A stretch of DNA of 10,758 bases from Bacteroidota bacterium (GCA_025356715.1 JANXRU010000284.1:1-10758), one strand, 5' to 3'. Positions 1 to 6,833 are shown, counted from the stretch's first letter. A program made the numbers and translations. The notes: a model not told the origin generated them from the letters alone.

Positions 1-1443
1 ATCATATAATACCTGAGCGCCTGATTTTGTAATGTGATGTATTCCGTCATCATAAGTACTTAACATTTTTTCGTACAAGCAAATATTTCCGGTATCAATT
101 TTAACAGTCATACCTTCGCAAGGTAAAGTAAATGGCCCAAAATTATCATTGTTCCAGGGATAACTAGGGTTGTGAGGAAATATTGATCCTTCCGCCATTC
201 CTTTAGGTTTAACTTCTCTTTTAACAGAATACACTTCTGGTAATGCTTTTAATCGTTCCGCTTTTTCAACGGTTAGATTTAAATTATATAAAATAGTGTC
301 GCCTTTTCTTAAGGTATTTTTGTATTCATTTACAAAAGAATCTTCTGGTCTACCGCTATTTGAGCCGATTGACGAATAATTTAAAACAGTGTCTCCATTC
401 GGATAACCATATAAGCCAACAATACTAGCTTCATCGTAATAAATGTCATAATCATCCAAAGATTTTACATTGAAAATTTCCATTTTGCATTTTACAAAAT
501 AATGATGTTGAGCATCTTTAGGAGTAGGGCTTAATTTATCATCAATATATAACTCACCATCTTTTATTTCTAATTTATTTCCTGGAATTGCAACACAACG
601 TTTTACATAATGCTCTCGTTTGTCTATTGGTCGAGCTACAATGTCTCCAATCATTCTTTCTTCATTCCCAAATGGCGGACGATATTTAGGGTTTTTGATA
701 TTGGTATAACCAATATATCTGGCTAATTGATAGTAGCTCATGTCTTGAAAGCCAACAGCCACTGTATCTCCGTCAGGGTAATTAAAAACTACAATTTCTC
801 CGTTTTTTGGTTTTGAGTAACCCGGTAAGCGCATGTAAGGAATTTTAATCCATTCTAAATACGATTTTTTATCTGTTGTAAAGGGAAGTGTATGATGGGC
901 AAAAGGAAACGCCATAGGTGTTTGAGGAACTTTAGCTCCATAACATATTTTATTAACGAATAAAAAATCGCCCACCATTAATGATTTTTCTAATGAAGAA
1001 GTTGGTATTGTAAATGCCTCGAAGAAAAACCCACGTATGATAGAAGCCGCCACTACAGCAAATATAATTGGATCTAACCAATTTTTTACAAAAGAAGATT
1101 CGGACTTAATATCCGCTACACCAAAAAATTTAATGTCTTTATTAAAACCTAAGTATGCAAAATAAATGTAGGGCATTAGCCCAGCATACACTAAATCATT
1201 CGTCGTACGTTTTTTAAATGCGCGAGCTAAATGAAAACCATAAACGCCATACATAATTAGGTTTACGCCTGGCACTATCATAATTAATCCCCACCATTTT
1301 GGACGATTAATAATGCCTCCAACTAACCAAAAGTTATATACTGGAATTAGTGCTTTCCATTCTGGTAAGCCAGCTTTTTCAAATATTTTATATAAACCTA
1401 TGAAGGAAGTTAAAACGAGAATTAAAAAAATGATGTTGCCCAT
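1..1443 (-). CDS. lepB: Signal peptidase I (LepB), C-terminus cut off by the window edge
   Basis: This membrane serine protease removes signal peptides from exported proteins on the outer face of the cytoplasmic membrane. The frame is open from ATG at 1443 to the left edge, giving 481 codons and no stop. The nucleophile lies in PTSSLEKSLMVGD (residues 147-157), with S150 as the likely catalytic serine. The general-base lysine is K281 in YVKRCVAIPG. The GDN...DSR box expected near the C-terminus lies outside the window. Hydrophobic segments sit at about residues 4-21, 50-72, 84-100 and 125-141. The first 100 residues, including GLPEWKALIPVYNFW, resemble the DUF5684-type membrane extension seen on Bacteroidota LepB. 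A long periplasmic insert follows K281, as is usual in this phylum. The common Met after the catalytic Ser is Leu here. The gene lies 70 nt downstream of dapB on the same strand. Identity is confident; the gene is partial only because of the window boundary. Confidence 0.93.
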   Translation of the reverse strand, partial: MGNIIFLILVLTSFIGLYKIFEKAGLPEWKALIPVYNFWLVGGIINRPKWWGLIMIVPGVNLIMYGVYGFHLARAFKKRTTNDLVYAGLMPYIYFAYLGFNKDIKFFGVADIKSESSFVKNWLDPIIFAVVAASIIRGFFFEAFTIPTSSLEKSLMVGDFLFVNKICYGAKVPQTPMAFPFAHHTLPFTTDKKSYLEWIKIPYMRLPGYSKPKNGEIVVFNYPDGDTVAVGFQDMSYYQLARYIGYTNIKNPKYRPPFGNEERMIGDIVARPIDKREHYVKRCVAIPGNKLEIKDGELYIDDKLSPTPKDAQHHYFVKCKMEIFNVKSLDDYDIYYDEASIVGLYGYPNGDTVLNYSSIGSNSGRPEDSFVNEYKNTLRKGDTILYNLNLTVEKAERLKALPEVYSVKREVKPKGMAEGSIFPHNPSYPWNNDNFGPFTLPCEGMTVKIDTGNICLYEKMLSTYDDGIHHITKSGAQVLYD

Positions 1444-1457
1444 AATAAATAAAGTTG

Positions 1458-1482
1458 TTAGTTTTTAGTGCTTAGTTTTTAG
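1458..1482. repeat. Two copies of TTAGTTTTTAG in the dapB-lepB gap
   Basis: The 11-mer TTAGTTTTTAG occurs at 1458-1468 and again at 1472-1482, separated by TGC. On the transcribed (minus) strand it reads CTAAAAACTAA and lies 15 nt before the lepB start codon. The same 11-mer begins the heptamer array upstream of parB at 3766-3776. The repeat itself is read directly; a function is not shown. It may only reflect low-complexity AT-rich spacer sequence. Confidence 0.6.
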
Positions 1483-1513
1483 TTTGTTTATTCTTTTCAT
1501 CCTAAACATTTTT

Positions 1514-2224
1514 TTAATGAAGTAAGTCATTCATGGTAAATATACCTTTTTTGTTATAAATATATTCAGCTGCTACAACAGCGCCCAATGCAAAGCCTTG
1601 ACGATTGTGTGCTTTGTGCATAATTTCTATATTATCTACTGCTGAGGTGTATTTAATAATATGAGTTCCTGGTACTTCGCCTTCTCTTACATCTTTAATA
1701 AATAAAGTTTCAGGATTCGTATCTGTAATGCTCCAGTTTTTTTTATGCTCTATTTTTTCAATTATTTGATTTGCTAATGTAATGGCGGTTCCTGAGGGCT
1801 TATCTAATTTATGAATGTGATGTATTTCTTCCATACTCACTTCGTAGTTCGAATATTTATTCATCAGTTCAGCTAAATAACTGTTTACTTTCATAAATAT
1901 ATTAACACCCAAACTAAAATTGGTTGAATGAAATAAGGTGCCGTTTTTTTGAGTACATTCTTTTTCAATTTCAGTAAATGAATCGTACCAGCCTGTAGTG
2001 CCTATTACAATAGGTAATTGAGTATCAATACATTTATGTATATTGGATATTACGGTATGTGGCGTACTAAATTCTATAGCAACATCCACTTGTTGTAAAT
2101 CATTTTTAGTAATGAAAGAGGAATTAGTTTCGTCAATTTTTAAAACAATGGTGTGATTTCTTTGAAGAGCAATTGCCTCAATTTCTTTTCCCATTTTCCC
2201 ATATCCAAATAATGCTATTTTCAT
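1514..2224 (-). CDS. dapB: 4-hydroxy-tetrahydrodipicolinate reductase
   Basis: This cytoplasmic enzyme performs the NAD(P)H-dependent reduction that yields tetrahydrodipicolinate in the diaminopimelate/lysine pathway, feeding both peptidoglycan and protein synthesis. The 236-residue protein starts with a Rossmann nucleotide-binding motif GYGKMG (7-12). The family substrate motif is EEIHHIHKLDKPSGTA (132-147); by comparison with E. coli DapB, H135 and K139 are the catalytic His and Lys, and the PSGT loop binds substrate carboxylates. GTTGWY (75-80) and STNFSLGVN (100-108) match other conserved DapB segments. The length is short compared with E. coli (about 273 residues) but normal for Bacteroidota. 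The ATG at 2224 directly begins the Rossmann strand, which fixes the start. The gene lies 23 nt downstream of the DUF5683 gene, implying co-transcription. The call is secure. Confidence 0.97.
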   Translation of the reverse strand: MKIALFGYGKMGKEIEAIALQRNHTIVLKIDETNSSFITKNDLQQVDVAIEFSTPHTVISNIHKCIDTQLPIVIGTTGWYDSFTEIEKECTQKNGTLFHSTNFSLGVNIFMKVNSYLAELMNKYSNYEVSMEEIHHIHKLDKPSGTAITLANQIIEKIEHKKNWSITDTNPETLFIKDVREGEVPGTHIIKYTSAVDNIEIMHKAHNRQGFALGAVVAAEYIYNKKGIFTMNDLLH

Positions 2225-2247
2225 TTATGTTATTTATTTTGAAACGA

Positions 2248-2823
2248 TTACTTGAAATTTAATTTCAAAGTTAATCCAGTTTGCAAATTATTATTATAGT
2301 CTAAATTTCCGTATGGCTTTACTTGTAAGCTCAAATCGTCACTTACATCAAAGGTTTTGAGATGAGCATCTACATTTGCATCAATAATATTAATAAGATA
2401 AACTAAAGCACCAACCATAATAGCAATGTCTCTGTATTTTTTACTAGCTCGTTTTTCAGTTACTAACTGATCGGATGAATATCCTGACGTATTAATGGTA
2501 TTAACGTCATCGTCCCAAATGGCAGCTAAATTATTACTATAATATTTGTATTTAATTTGATTGCTAATGGCCCAGTAGCCTAGGCCACCTAATGCTGCAT
2601 ATATAACGGGAACTTTCCAGTATTTGCGATTATAAACTTGTCCTAAACCTGGAACAACGGCACTCATAATAGTTGCTTTACGAGCTGAGCCATAGATGGC
2701 TTTTTTTACTTCTTTGCTTTTCACAACAGTATCTTGCTGTTGGGAATATAAACAGCTTGAAGAACATAGTAGTAAAAATAAAATATGGGTTATAATTTTT
2801 TTCAACGAGTTAAAAATAATCAC
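2248..2823 (-). CDS. DUF5683 family small membrane protein
   Basis: The protein has 191 residues and no assigned biochemical function. It begins with a signal-peptide-like stretch (hydrophobic residues about 10-27, followed by QQQD). The central motif SAVVPGLGQVYNRKYWKVP (54-72), followed by a hydrophobic glycine-rich segment (73-86), is the hallmark of DUF5683. A second hydrophobic segment lies near residues 134-147 (IMVGALVYLINIID). The C-terminal stretch SLQVKPYGNLDYNNNLQTGL and final NFK resemble short beta-strands of an envelope protein. The family is common in Bacteroidota and, from memory, often sits between parB and dapB, as here: 40 nt after parB and 23 nt before dapB. A role in the cell envelope is inferred only from hydrophobicity and neighbours. 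Family assignment is fairly sure, function unknown. Confidence 0.88.
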   Translation of the reverse strand: MIIFNSLKKIITHILFLLLCSSSCLYSQQQDTVVKSKEVKKAIYGSARKATIMSAVVPGLGQVYNRKYWKVPVIYAALGGLGYWAISNQIKYKYYSNNLAAIWDDDVNTINTSGYSSDQLVTEKRASKKYRDIAIMVGALVYLINIIDANVDAHLKTFDVSDDLSLQVKPYGNLDYNNNLQTGLTLKLNFK

Positions 2824-2863
2824 AAAAAACTGAACTTAATCAATTTCTGTGATTAATGGTAAG

Positions 2864-3760
2864 TTAATTTATGTCAAAAAATGACAAGATGTGCTGTAAT
2901 TCAACGTCATTACTGAAATTTAAAGACAATGTGCCATTTCCTTTTACTGAACGTTTAAATGTAAATGATTTATGAAACATTTTTTCTAATTTCTTAGCTA
3001 TTTGTTTATCCTCAATTGTTAATGGTTTTTCAACACGGGAAACTTTTGGTTTAAAATTTAATTTCTCATCTCGAGCCATTTCTTCTAATTGACGAACAGA
3101 TAATTCATTTTCGAGTACCATGGCAAAAATAGCTAATTGCTTATCTTCATTTTCAACACTTAATAAAGCACGAGCATGTCCCATGGTTATATCCTTATCG
3201 CGTACGGCTTTTTGAATAACTGCGGGTAGTTTAAGTAAACGTAAAAAATTAGTAACGGTGCTACGTTGTTTATTTACTTTTTCTCCTAATTGTTCCTGAG
3301 TAATATTACATTCATCTATTAGGCGTTTGTAGCTTAACGATATTTCGATTGGATCTAAATCTTCGCGTTGAATATTTTCAATTAAACCCATTTCAAGCAT
3401 AGCTTGATCATTGGCTACACGAATGTAGGCAGGTATTTCAACTAAATTTGCAATTTGAGAAGCTCTAAAACGACGTTCTCCGGATATTAATTGGTATTTA
3501 TCATATCCTAATTTACGAACAGTTATTGGTTGAATAATGCCATGTTGAGCAATCGACTCTGCTAACTCTTGTAAAGCAATTTCTTCAAAGTTTGTACGGG
3601 GTTGAAACGGATTTGTTTCAATATCTTTAATTTTAATTAGTGCTATGGAACCAACAACAGGGCTTGTTTCGCCTGATTGCCGAGTAGTAATATCTGTTTT
3701 AGCATTTTCTAACAACGCGCTTAATCCTCTGCCTAATGCTGGTTTTTTATTTTGACTCAT
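2864..3760 (-). CDS. parB: Chromosome partitioning protein ParB (CTP-dependent clamp)
   Basis: ParB binds parS sites near the replication origin, spreads as a CTP-loaded sliding clamp, and works with ParA to separate new origins. The 298-residue protein has the basic N-terminal ALGRGLSALL motif (8-17), the conserved segment known to stimulate ParA ATPase. NPFQPR (50-55) and the CTP-binding motif GERRFRA (94-100) mark the N-terminal domain, and ENIQRED (128-134) is also conserved. A helix-turn-helix lies at about 153-176 (TQEQLGEKVNKQRSTVTNFL). The C-terminal part (about 248-298) fits the dimerisation domain. The start is chosen because LGRGL lies only a few residues in. The A-rich (CTAAAAA)4 array ends 9 nt before the start codon and replaces a Shine-Dalgarno site. 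parA is 166 nt upstream. No missing motif was seen. Confidence 0.97.
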   Translation of the reverse strand: MSQNKKPALGRGLSALLENAKTDITTRQSGETSPVVGSIALIKIKDIETNPFQPRTNFEEIALQELAESIAQHGIIQPITVRKLGYDKYQLISGERRFRASQIANLVEIPAYIRVANDQAMLEMGLIENIQREDLDPIEISLSYKRLIDECNITQEQLGEKVNKQRSTVTNFLRLLKLPAVIQKAVRDKDITMGHARALLSVENEDKQLAIFAMVLENELSVRQLEEMARDEKLNFKPKVSRVEKPLTIEDKQIAKKLEKMFHKSFTFKRSVKGNGTLSLNFSNDVELQHILSFFDIN

Positions 3761-3769
3761 TTCAATTAG

Positions 3770-3797
3770 TTTTTAGTTTTTAGTTTTTAGTTTTTAG
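3770..3797. repeat. Four perfect tandem copies of TTTTTAG next to the parB start
   Basis: Four head-to-tail heptamers occupy 3770-3776, 3777-3783, 3784-3790 and 3791-3797, with a partial unit (TTAG) at 3766-3769. In the parB transcript they read as CTAAAAA repeats ending 9 nt before the ATG, so the array forms the translation initiation region. Tandem heptamers can gain or lose units by polymerase slippage, which would change leader length without touching the reading frame. The repeat is directly visible; an effect on expression is inference. Confidence 0.8.
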
Positions 3798-3870
3798 TTG
3801 GAGATGTTTTCTACCATGCTTTTAACTATAAAAATTGAAACTATTTATTATTAATATATATTATGTATTT

Positions 3871-3927
3871 AATCTAATATTTTTTTAGTTTATCAAAAAC
3901 TAAAAACTCACCGCTAAAAATTAGATT
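3871..3927. repeat. Nested inverted repeat in the parA-parB spacer
   Basis: The inner arms TTTTTAGTTT (3882-3891) and AAACTAAAAA (3897-3906) are perfectly complementary over 10 bp around a 5-nt loop. Outer arms AATCTAAT (3871-3878) and ATTAGATT (3920-3927) are perfectly complementary over 8 bp and reach the parA stop codon. Together they could fold the start of the parA-parB spacer into one stacked hairpin. No U-run follows the structure in the direction of transcription, so it does not look like a standard intrinsic terminator. It could act as an mRNA-processing or attenuation element, or be a chance product of AT-rich sequence; the 10-bp perfect inner stem argues mildly against chance. Confidence 0.55.
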
Positions 3928-4760
3928 TACCCTTCGTTAAATTCTGATTCTTCTGGTGTAAAAGTCATAACACGGTCTGTATCACTGATTTTTGTTAAAC
4001 CATTACGTTGTAATATTTCGCGCGCTAGGTTTAAATAGTTAACCGAACCTTTACCAACGGCATCGTGCATGATAATTGTTTTACCATGACTCGGCGCTTC
4101 AGCTAACTTTACATTACGTTGAATGATTGTATTGAAAACCATGTTTTGAAAGTGCATTTTAACTTCTTCAACCACTTGATTAGCGAGCTTTAATCGAGGA
4201 TCGTACATGGTTAGTAACACGCCTTCAATATCTAAAGAGGTATTAATATGCTCTTGTATTAATTTTATAGTTTGCAATAATTTACCCATTCCTTCCAATG
4301 CAAAATACTCGCATTGAACCGGAATAATAACGCTATCAGCAGCTGCTAAAGAATTGATAACCGTTAAACCTAAAGAAGGGCAACAATCGATTATAATAAA
4401 ATCATATTGATCTTTTATTTTATCTAACGCCGCTTTCATCATGTAATCTCGGTTAGGTAGATTAACGATTTCAAGCTCAATGGCTACTAAATCAGTATTT
4501 GTGGGTAAAATATACAAATTAGGAGTATCTGTTTCTAAAATCACATCTTTAGGATGCTTTTTATCGATGATGCATTCGTACAAACCAGCTTTTACATTTT
4601 TCGGTTCAATACCAACACCTGATGTAGAATTTGCTTGAGGATCTGCATCAACTAACAATGTTTTATACTCCAAAACAGCTAATGATGCTGCTAAGTTTAT
4701 GGCAGAGGTTGTTTTGCCTACTCCTCCTTTTTGATTGGCTATTGCTATTATTTTTCCCAT
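3927..4760 (-). CDS. parA: Chromosome partitioning ATPase ParA (Soj-like)
   Basis: ParA is a deviant-Walker ATPase that binds DNA non-specifically as an ATP dimer and drives movement of ParB-parS complexes along the nucleoid. The 277-residue protein shows the deviant Walker A motif KGGVGKTT (11-18) with signature lysine K11 and P-loop lysine K16. Walker A' follows as LLVDADPQ (35-42) with D38 and D40, and Walker B is FIIIDCCPSLG (121-131) with D125. The length is typical of chromosomal ParA/Soj and there is no N-terminal helix-turn-helix extension, which argues against a plasmid P1-type ParA. The C-terminal tail FTPEESEFNEG (about 267-277) is acidic. The start at 4760 is fixed because strand one begins at residue 3. 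The hydrolase gene ends 34 nt upstream and parB follows downstream. The call is secure. Confidence 0.97.
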   Translation of the reverse strand: MGKIIAIANQKGGVGKTTSAINLAASLAVLEYKTLLVDADPQANSTSGVGIEPKNVKAGLYECIIDKKHPKDVILETDTPNLYILPTNTDLVAIELEIVNLPNRDYMMKAALDKIKDQYDFIIIDCCPSLGLTVINSLAAADSVIIPVQCEYFALEGMGKLLQTIKLIQEHINTSLDIEGVLLTMYDPRLKLANQVVEEVKMHFQNMVFNTIIQRNVKLAEAPSHGKTIIMHDAVGKGSVNYLNLAREILQRNGLTKISDTDRVMTFTPEESEFNEG

Positions 4761-4771
4761 TTTTATATTTA

Positions 4772-4784
4772 GTTGCTCAGCAAC
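4772..4784. promoter_or_regulatory. Small hairpin GTTGC-TCA-GCAAC just before parA
   Basis: A perfect 5-bp inverted repeat with a 3-nt loop sits in the 34-nt gap between the hydrolase stop and the parA start, ending 11 nt from the parA ATG. It is relatively GC-rich for this gap. In the direction of transcription it is followed by TAAATATAAAA, not a T-run, so it is a poor terminator. It could be a weak RNA hairpin affecting parA translation or a small protein-binding site; chance cannot be excluded. Confidence 0.3.
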
Positions 4785-4794
4785 AAGTCAAATT

Positions 4795-5475
4795 TTATTT
4801 ATTTATTGTTTGCCCTACTTCTAGGAGTTCTAGTTTTTTACCCTGAGAGTTAAACTTACGAATAGCTTCATTTTTATCAATTTTTATATAACCAAAAGTG
4901 TCGTAATGCATACCAATAATATCATTACAATTAATAAATTCAGTGGCAATAATAGCGTTATCAACTCCCATTGTAAAATTGTCGCCAATTGGTAAAAAAG
5001 CAAAATCAATTTTGCGGTATTCACCAATTAACTTCATATCGTATGTTAGTGCCGTATCCCCAGCATAATAAAAGTTTTTATCATTGCTTTCAATAACAAA
5101 TCCCATGGGGTTTCCGCCATAAGTGCCATCAGGCATACTACTACTATGTTCGGCCTTTACACATTTAATTGAACCAAATTCAAATATCTTCTTCCCTCCA
5201 ATATTCATTGGGTGTACATTCTCTAAGCCCTGTTTTTTTAACCAAACATATATTTCCCAGTTACAAATAACCAAAGCTCCTGTTTTGGTTGCTATTGCAA
5301 TAGCGTCAGCAATATGATCTTCGTGCCCATGTGAAATAAGAATATAATCAGCTGGCACTGATGAAATATCAATATCTTTAGCTAGTTCATTTGGTGAAAT
5401 AAATGGATCGAATAATAAATTTTTCCCATTAACACTAACTCCAAAACAAGAATGTCCGTAATATGTTATATTCAT
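4795..5475 (-). CDS. UPF0173-type metal-dependent hydrolase (metallo-beta-lactamase fold)
   Basis: The 226-residue protein belongs to the metallo-beta-lactamase superfamily and is most like the YtkL/UPF0173 group of predicted cytoplasmic zinc hydrolases with unknown substrate. The opening MNITYYGHSCF and LLFDPFIS (20-27) are typical of that group. The metal ligands are visible: HGHEDH at 49-54 (H49, H51, D53, H54), H110 in KAEHSSS, D140 in YYAGDTAL, and H190 in GMHYDTF. No ligand is missing, so the enzyme should be active. There is no signal peptide. The gene is the first of the minus-strand block, with parA 34 nt downstream, and is divergent from the flavin reductase gene across a 123-nt gap that must contain its promoter; I could not find a convincing Bacteroidota -33/-7 pair there. 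Related fold members (UlaG, N-acyl-PE phospholipase D) have other substrates, so the reaction should not be guessed. Confidence 0.92.
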   Translation of the reverse strand: MNITYYGHSCFGVSVNGKNLLFDPFISPNELAKDIDISSVPADYILISHGHEDHIADAIAIATKTGALVICNWEIYVWLKKQGLENVHPMNIGGKKIFEFGSIKCVKAEHSSSMPDGTYGGNPMGFVIESNDKNFYYAGDTALTYDMKLIGEYRKIDFAFLPIGDNFTMGVDNAIIATEFINCNDIIGMHYDTFGYIKIDKNEAIRKFNSQGKKLELLEVGQTINK

Positions 5476-5598
5476 TATTTAAAAAATCAAAAAAAAGTAC
5501 AACTTTGTAATCTTGTAAAAATAAACTATTTAACCGCTTTTGGTGTTATTAGTTTTAAACAGGATGCCTCATAAAAAAACAAAAATGTTAATAATATC

Positions 5599-6126
5599 AT
5601 GCAATCAATTACTATAATTTCTGCGACAAATAGACCAAACAGTTCCACTGAAAAAATAGCGCAGTATTACCAATCCCAATTAAAATTAAAGGGAATTCCT
5701 GTTTCTATCCTTGATTTGAAAACCTTACCGCCTGAATTTGTAATTTCTGATTTATATGGAGAAAGGTCTGATGCCTTTCAAGCTATAATTGATAAATACA
5801 TTGCAAATGAAACAAAATTCATATTTGTTGCACCTGAATACAATGGTAGTTTTGCAGGCATACTGAAGCTTTTTTTAGATGCAATACCCCCAAAACATTG
5901 GTTAGATAATAAGGCTTGCTTAGTTGGTGTTGCATCAGGAAGAGCTGGTAATTTAATAGGATTAGAGCATTTAACAACTATATTGAATCATCTTAAAATT
6001 CATGTTTATCATCATAAACTGCCTATTAGTTTGGTAGATAAATTACTGAATGTTTCAGGAAATGTGGTGGATGAGCTGACACAAAAAGCAATAGATTCTC
6101 AATTAGAGGGATTTTTAAAGTTTTAA
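5599..6126 (+). CDS. NAD(P)H-dependent FMN reductase-like flavoprotein
   Basis: The 175-residue protein is a flavodoxin-like fold member of the NADPH-dependent FMN reductase family, which uses bound FMN to pass electrons from NAD(P)H to quinones, free flavin, azo dyes or chromate. The FMN phosphate loop is SATNRPNSST (8-17). The signature PEYNGSFAGILK (79-90) and the following LDAIPP match the family's P-E-Y-N-G-S-x-x-G-x-L-K motif. SGRAGN (113-118) is the third conserved loop near the flavin. There is no signal peptide, so it is cytoplasmic. The substrate cannot be told from sequence. Its stop codon lies 6 nt from the stop of the convergent minus-strand gene, and it is transcribed away from the hydrolase gene. 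An ATG at 5585 is in another frame, so 5599 is the natural start. Confidence 0.92.
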   Translation: MQSITIISATNRPNSSTEKIAQYYQSQLKLKGIPVSILDLKTLPPEFVISDLYGERSDAFQAIIDKYIANETKFIFVAPEYNGSFAGILKLFLDAIPPKHWLDNKACLVGVASGRAGNLIGLEHLTTILNHLKIHVYHHKLPISLVDKLLNVSGNVVDELTQKAIDSQLEGFLKF

Positions 6127-6132
6127 ATAAAC

Positions 6133-6783
6133 CTAGTTCTTAGGGAAATAAATGAGGTGCTTTTCGTTATACATACGAATATATTTAGTGGAGAGTTCCT
6201 TTCTCTTTTTTTTACTTAATGCCATAAATTCTTTATAAATTACTTCATCCCGTTGTAATAATTCTTCAATTTTCTCAGAACTAAACAACGTTATTTCTCC
6301 GCTATAAAATTCCAATATAAATTGCCGAATTTCTCTAGTCCTGCTTTGAGTGCTATTTATTGGAGCATTCATGAAAATATTGTAATTCTGAGACACACTA
6401 GCGACTTCAATTGTTCCAATAAAATTAGATATAGCACCAAATATGGGGATTCTAAAAAAATTCTTATCTAAATTAATAAAAATGGTATTGTTTTGGCAAT
6501 AGCCCCAAACCCGGTCCGATTTAATTTTAGTAATGTTTCCATCACGTTCTTTATAAACTATAAATTCTTCTTCAATAAGTTTACTATAAAAATCTAGTTG
6601 ATCCTTATTGATTGAGGTAATGATTTTATCTTTCGATATTGGCCAATTCACTCGAAATTCTTGATAATTTAAATAAAGGCCTTCGTATAGGATAAAATCT
6701 TTAGAAAATGGAATAGAATCTTGAGCCAAATTTTTAAATGGAAAATGGAAAATGAGTATAAAACAAAAAATTAAAAGACGCAT
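6133..6783 (-). CDS. Hypothetical secreted protein, unrecognised family
   Basis: The 216-residue protein starts with a clear signal peptide (basic MR, hydrophobic residues 3-15, then NLAQDS near residue 18-23, with cleavage likely after A20 or close by). The mature part is mixed alpha/beta with many aromatic residues, for example EGLYLNYQEFRVNWPI near the start and VWGYCQNNTIFINL in the middle, followed by a glycine-containing hydrophobic stretch (IPIFGAISNFIGTIEV). The C-terminal third is charged and helical, with KKKRKELSTKYIRMYNEK. No catalytic motif, lipobox or T9SS sorting domain was seen. I have a vague memory of similar secreted proteins with 'EGIYLT-EF' and 'WGFCQNGTIYIN' segments in Bacteroidota but cannot name the family. 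It is convergent with the flavin reductase and divergent from the protease gene (50-nt gap). Confidence 0.8.
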   Translation of the reverse strand: MRLLIFCFILIFHFPFKNLAQDSIPFSKDFILYEGLYLNYQEFRVNWPISKDKIITSINKDQLDFYSKLIEEEFIVYKERDGNITKIKSDRVWGYCQNNTIFINLDKNFFRIPIFGAISNFIGTIEVASVSQNYNIFMNAPINSTQSRTREIRQFILEFYSGEITLFSSEKIEELLQRDEVIYKEFMALSKKKRKELSTKYIRMYNEKHLIYFPKN

Positions 6784-6833
6784 GATGTAAATATCTAATT
6801 TTTTGAGTAATTTAATAGAATAATATAAACCTC

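Noticed and set aside
1465..1500. Eleven-codon minus-strand open frame (MKRINKLKTKH) in the dapB-lepB gap
   Set aside because: It is preceded by AGG directly at the ATG, but its codons are mostly the AT-rich repeat itself; such short frames are expected by chance and there is no attenuator structure after it.
3029..3044. parS-like sequence inside parB
   Set aside because: TTCAACACGGGAAACT matches the right half of the classical parS consensus, but the left half does not and the central CGTG is broken (about 11 of 16 positions). It is not palindromic and is explained by the coding sequence. No better parS candidate was seen.
4631..4846. Plus-strand 71-codon open frame
   Set aside because: Antisense to parA and the hydrolase; hydrophobic leucine/phenylalanine-rich translation is a typical shadow of A-rich coding sequence.
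5123..5317. Plus-strand 64-codon open frame
   Set aside because: Lies fully antisense within the hydrolase gene and has no recognisable features.
5476..5598. Promoters in the divergent hydrolase/flavin reductase gap
   Set aside because: Fragments such as CAACTTTG (plus) and TACTTTTT (minus) partly fit the -7 consensus, but no suitable -33 partner was found, so no promoter is called.
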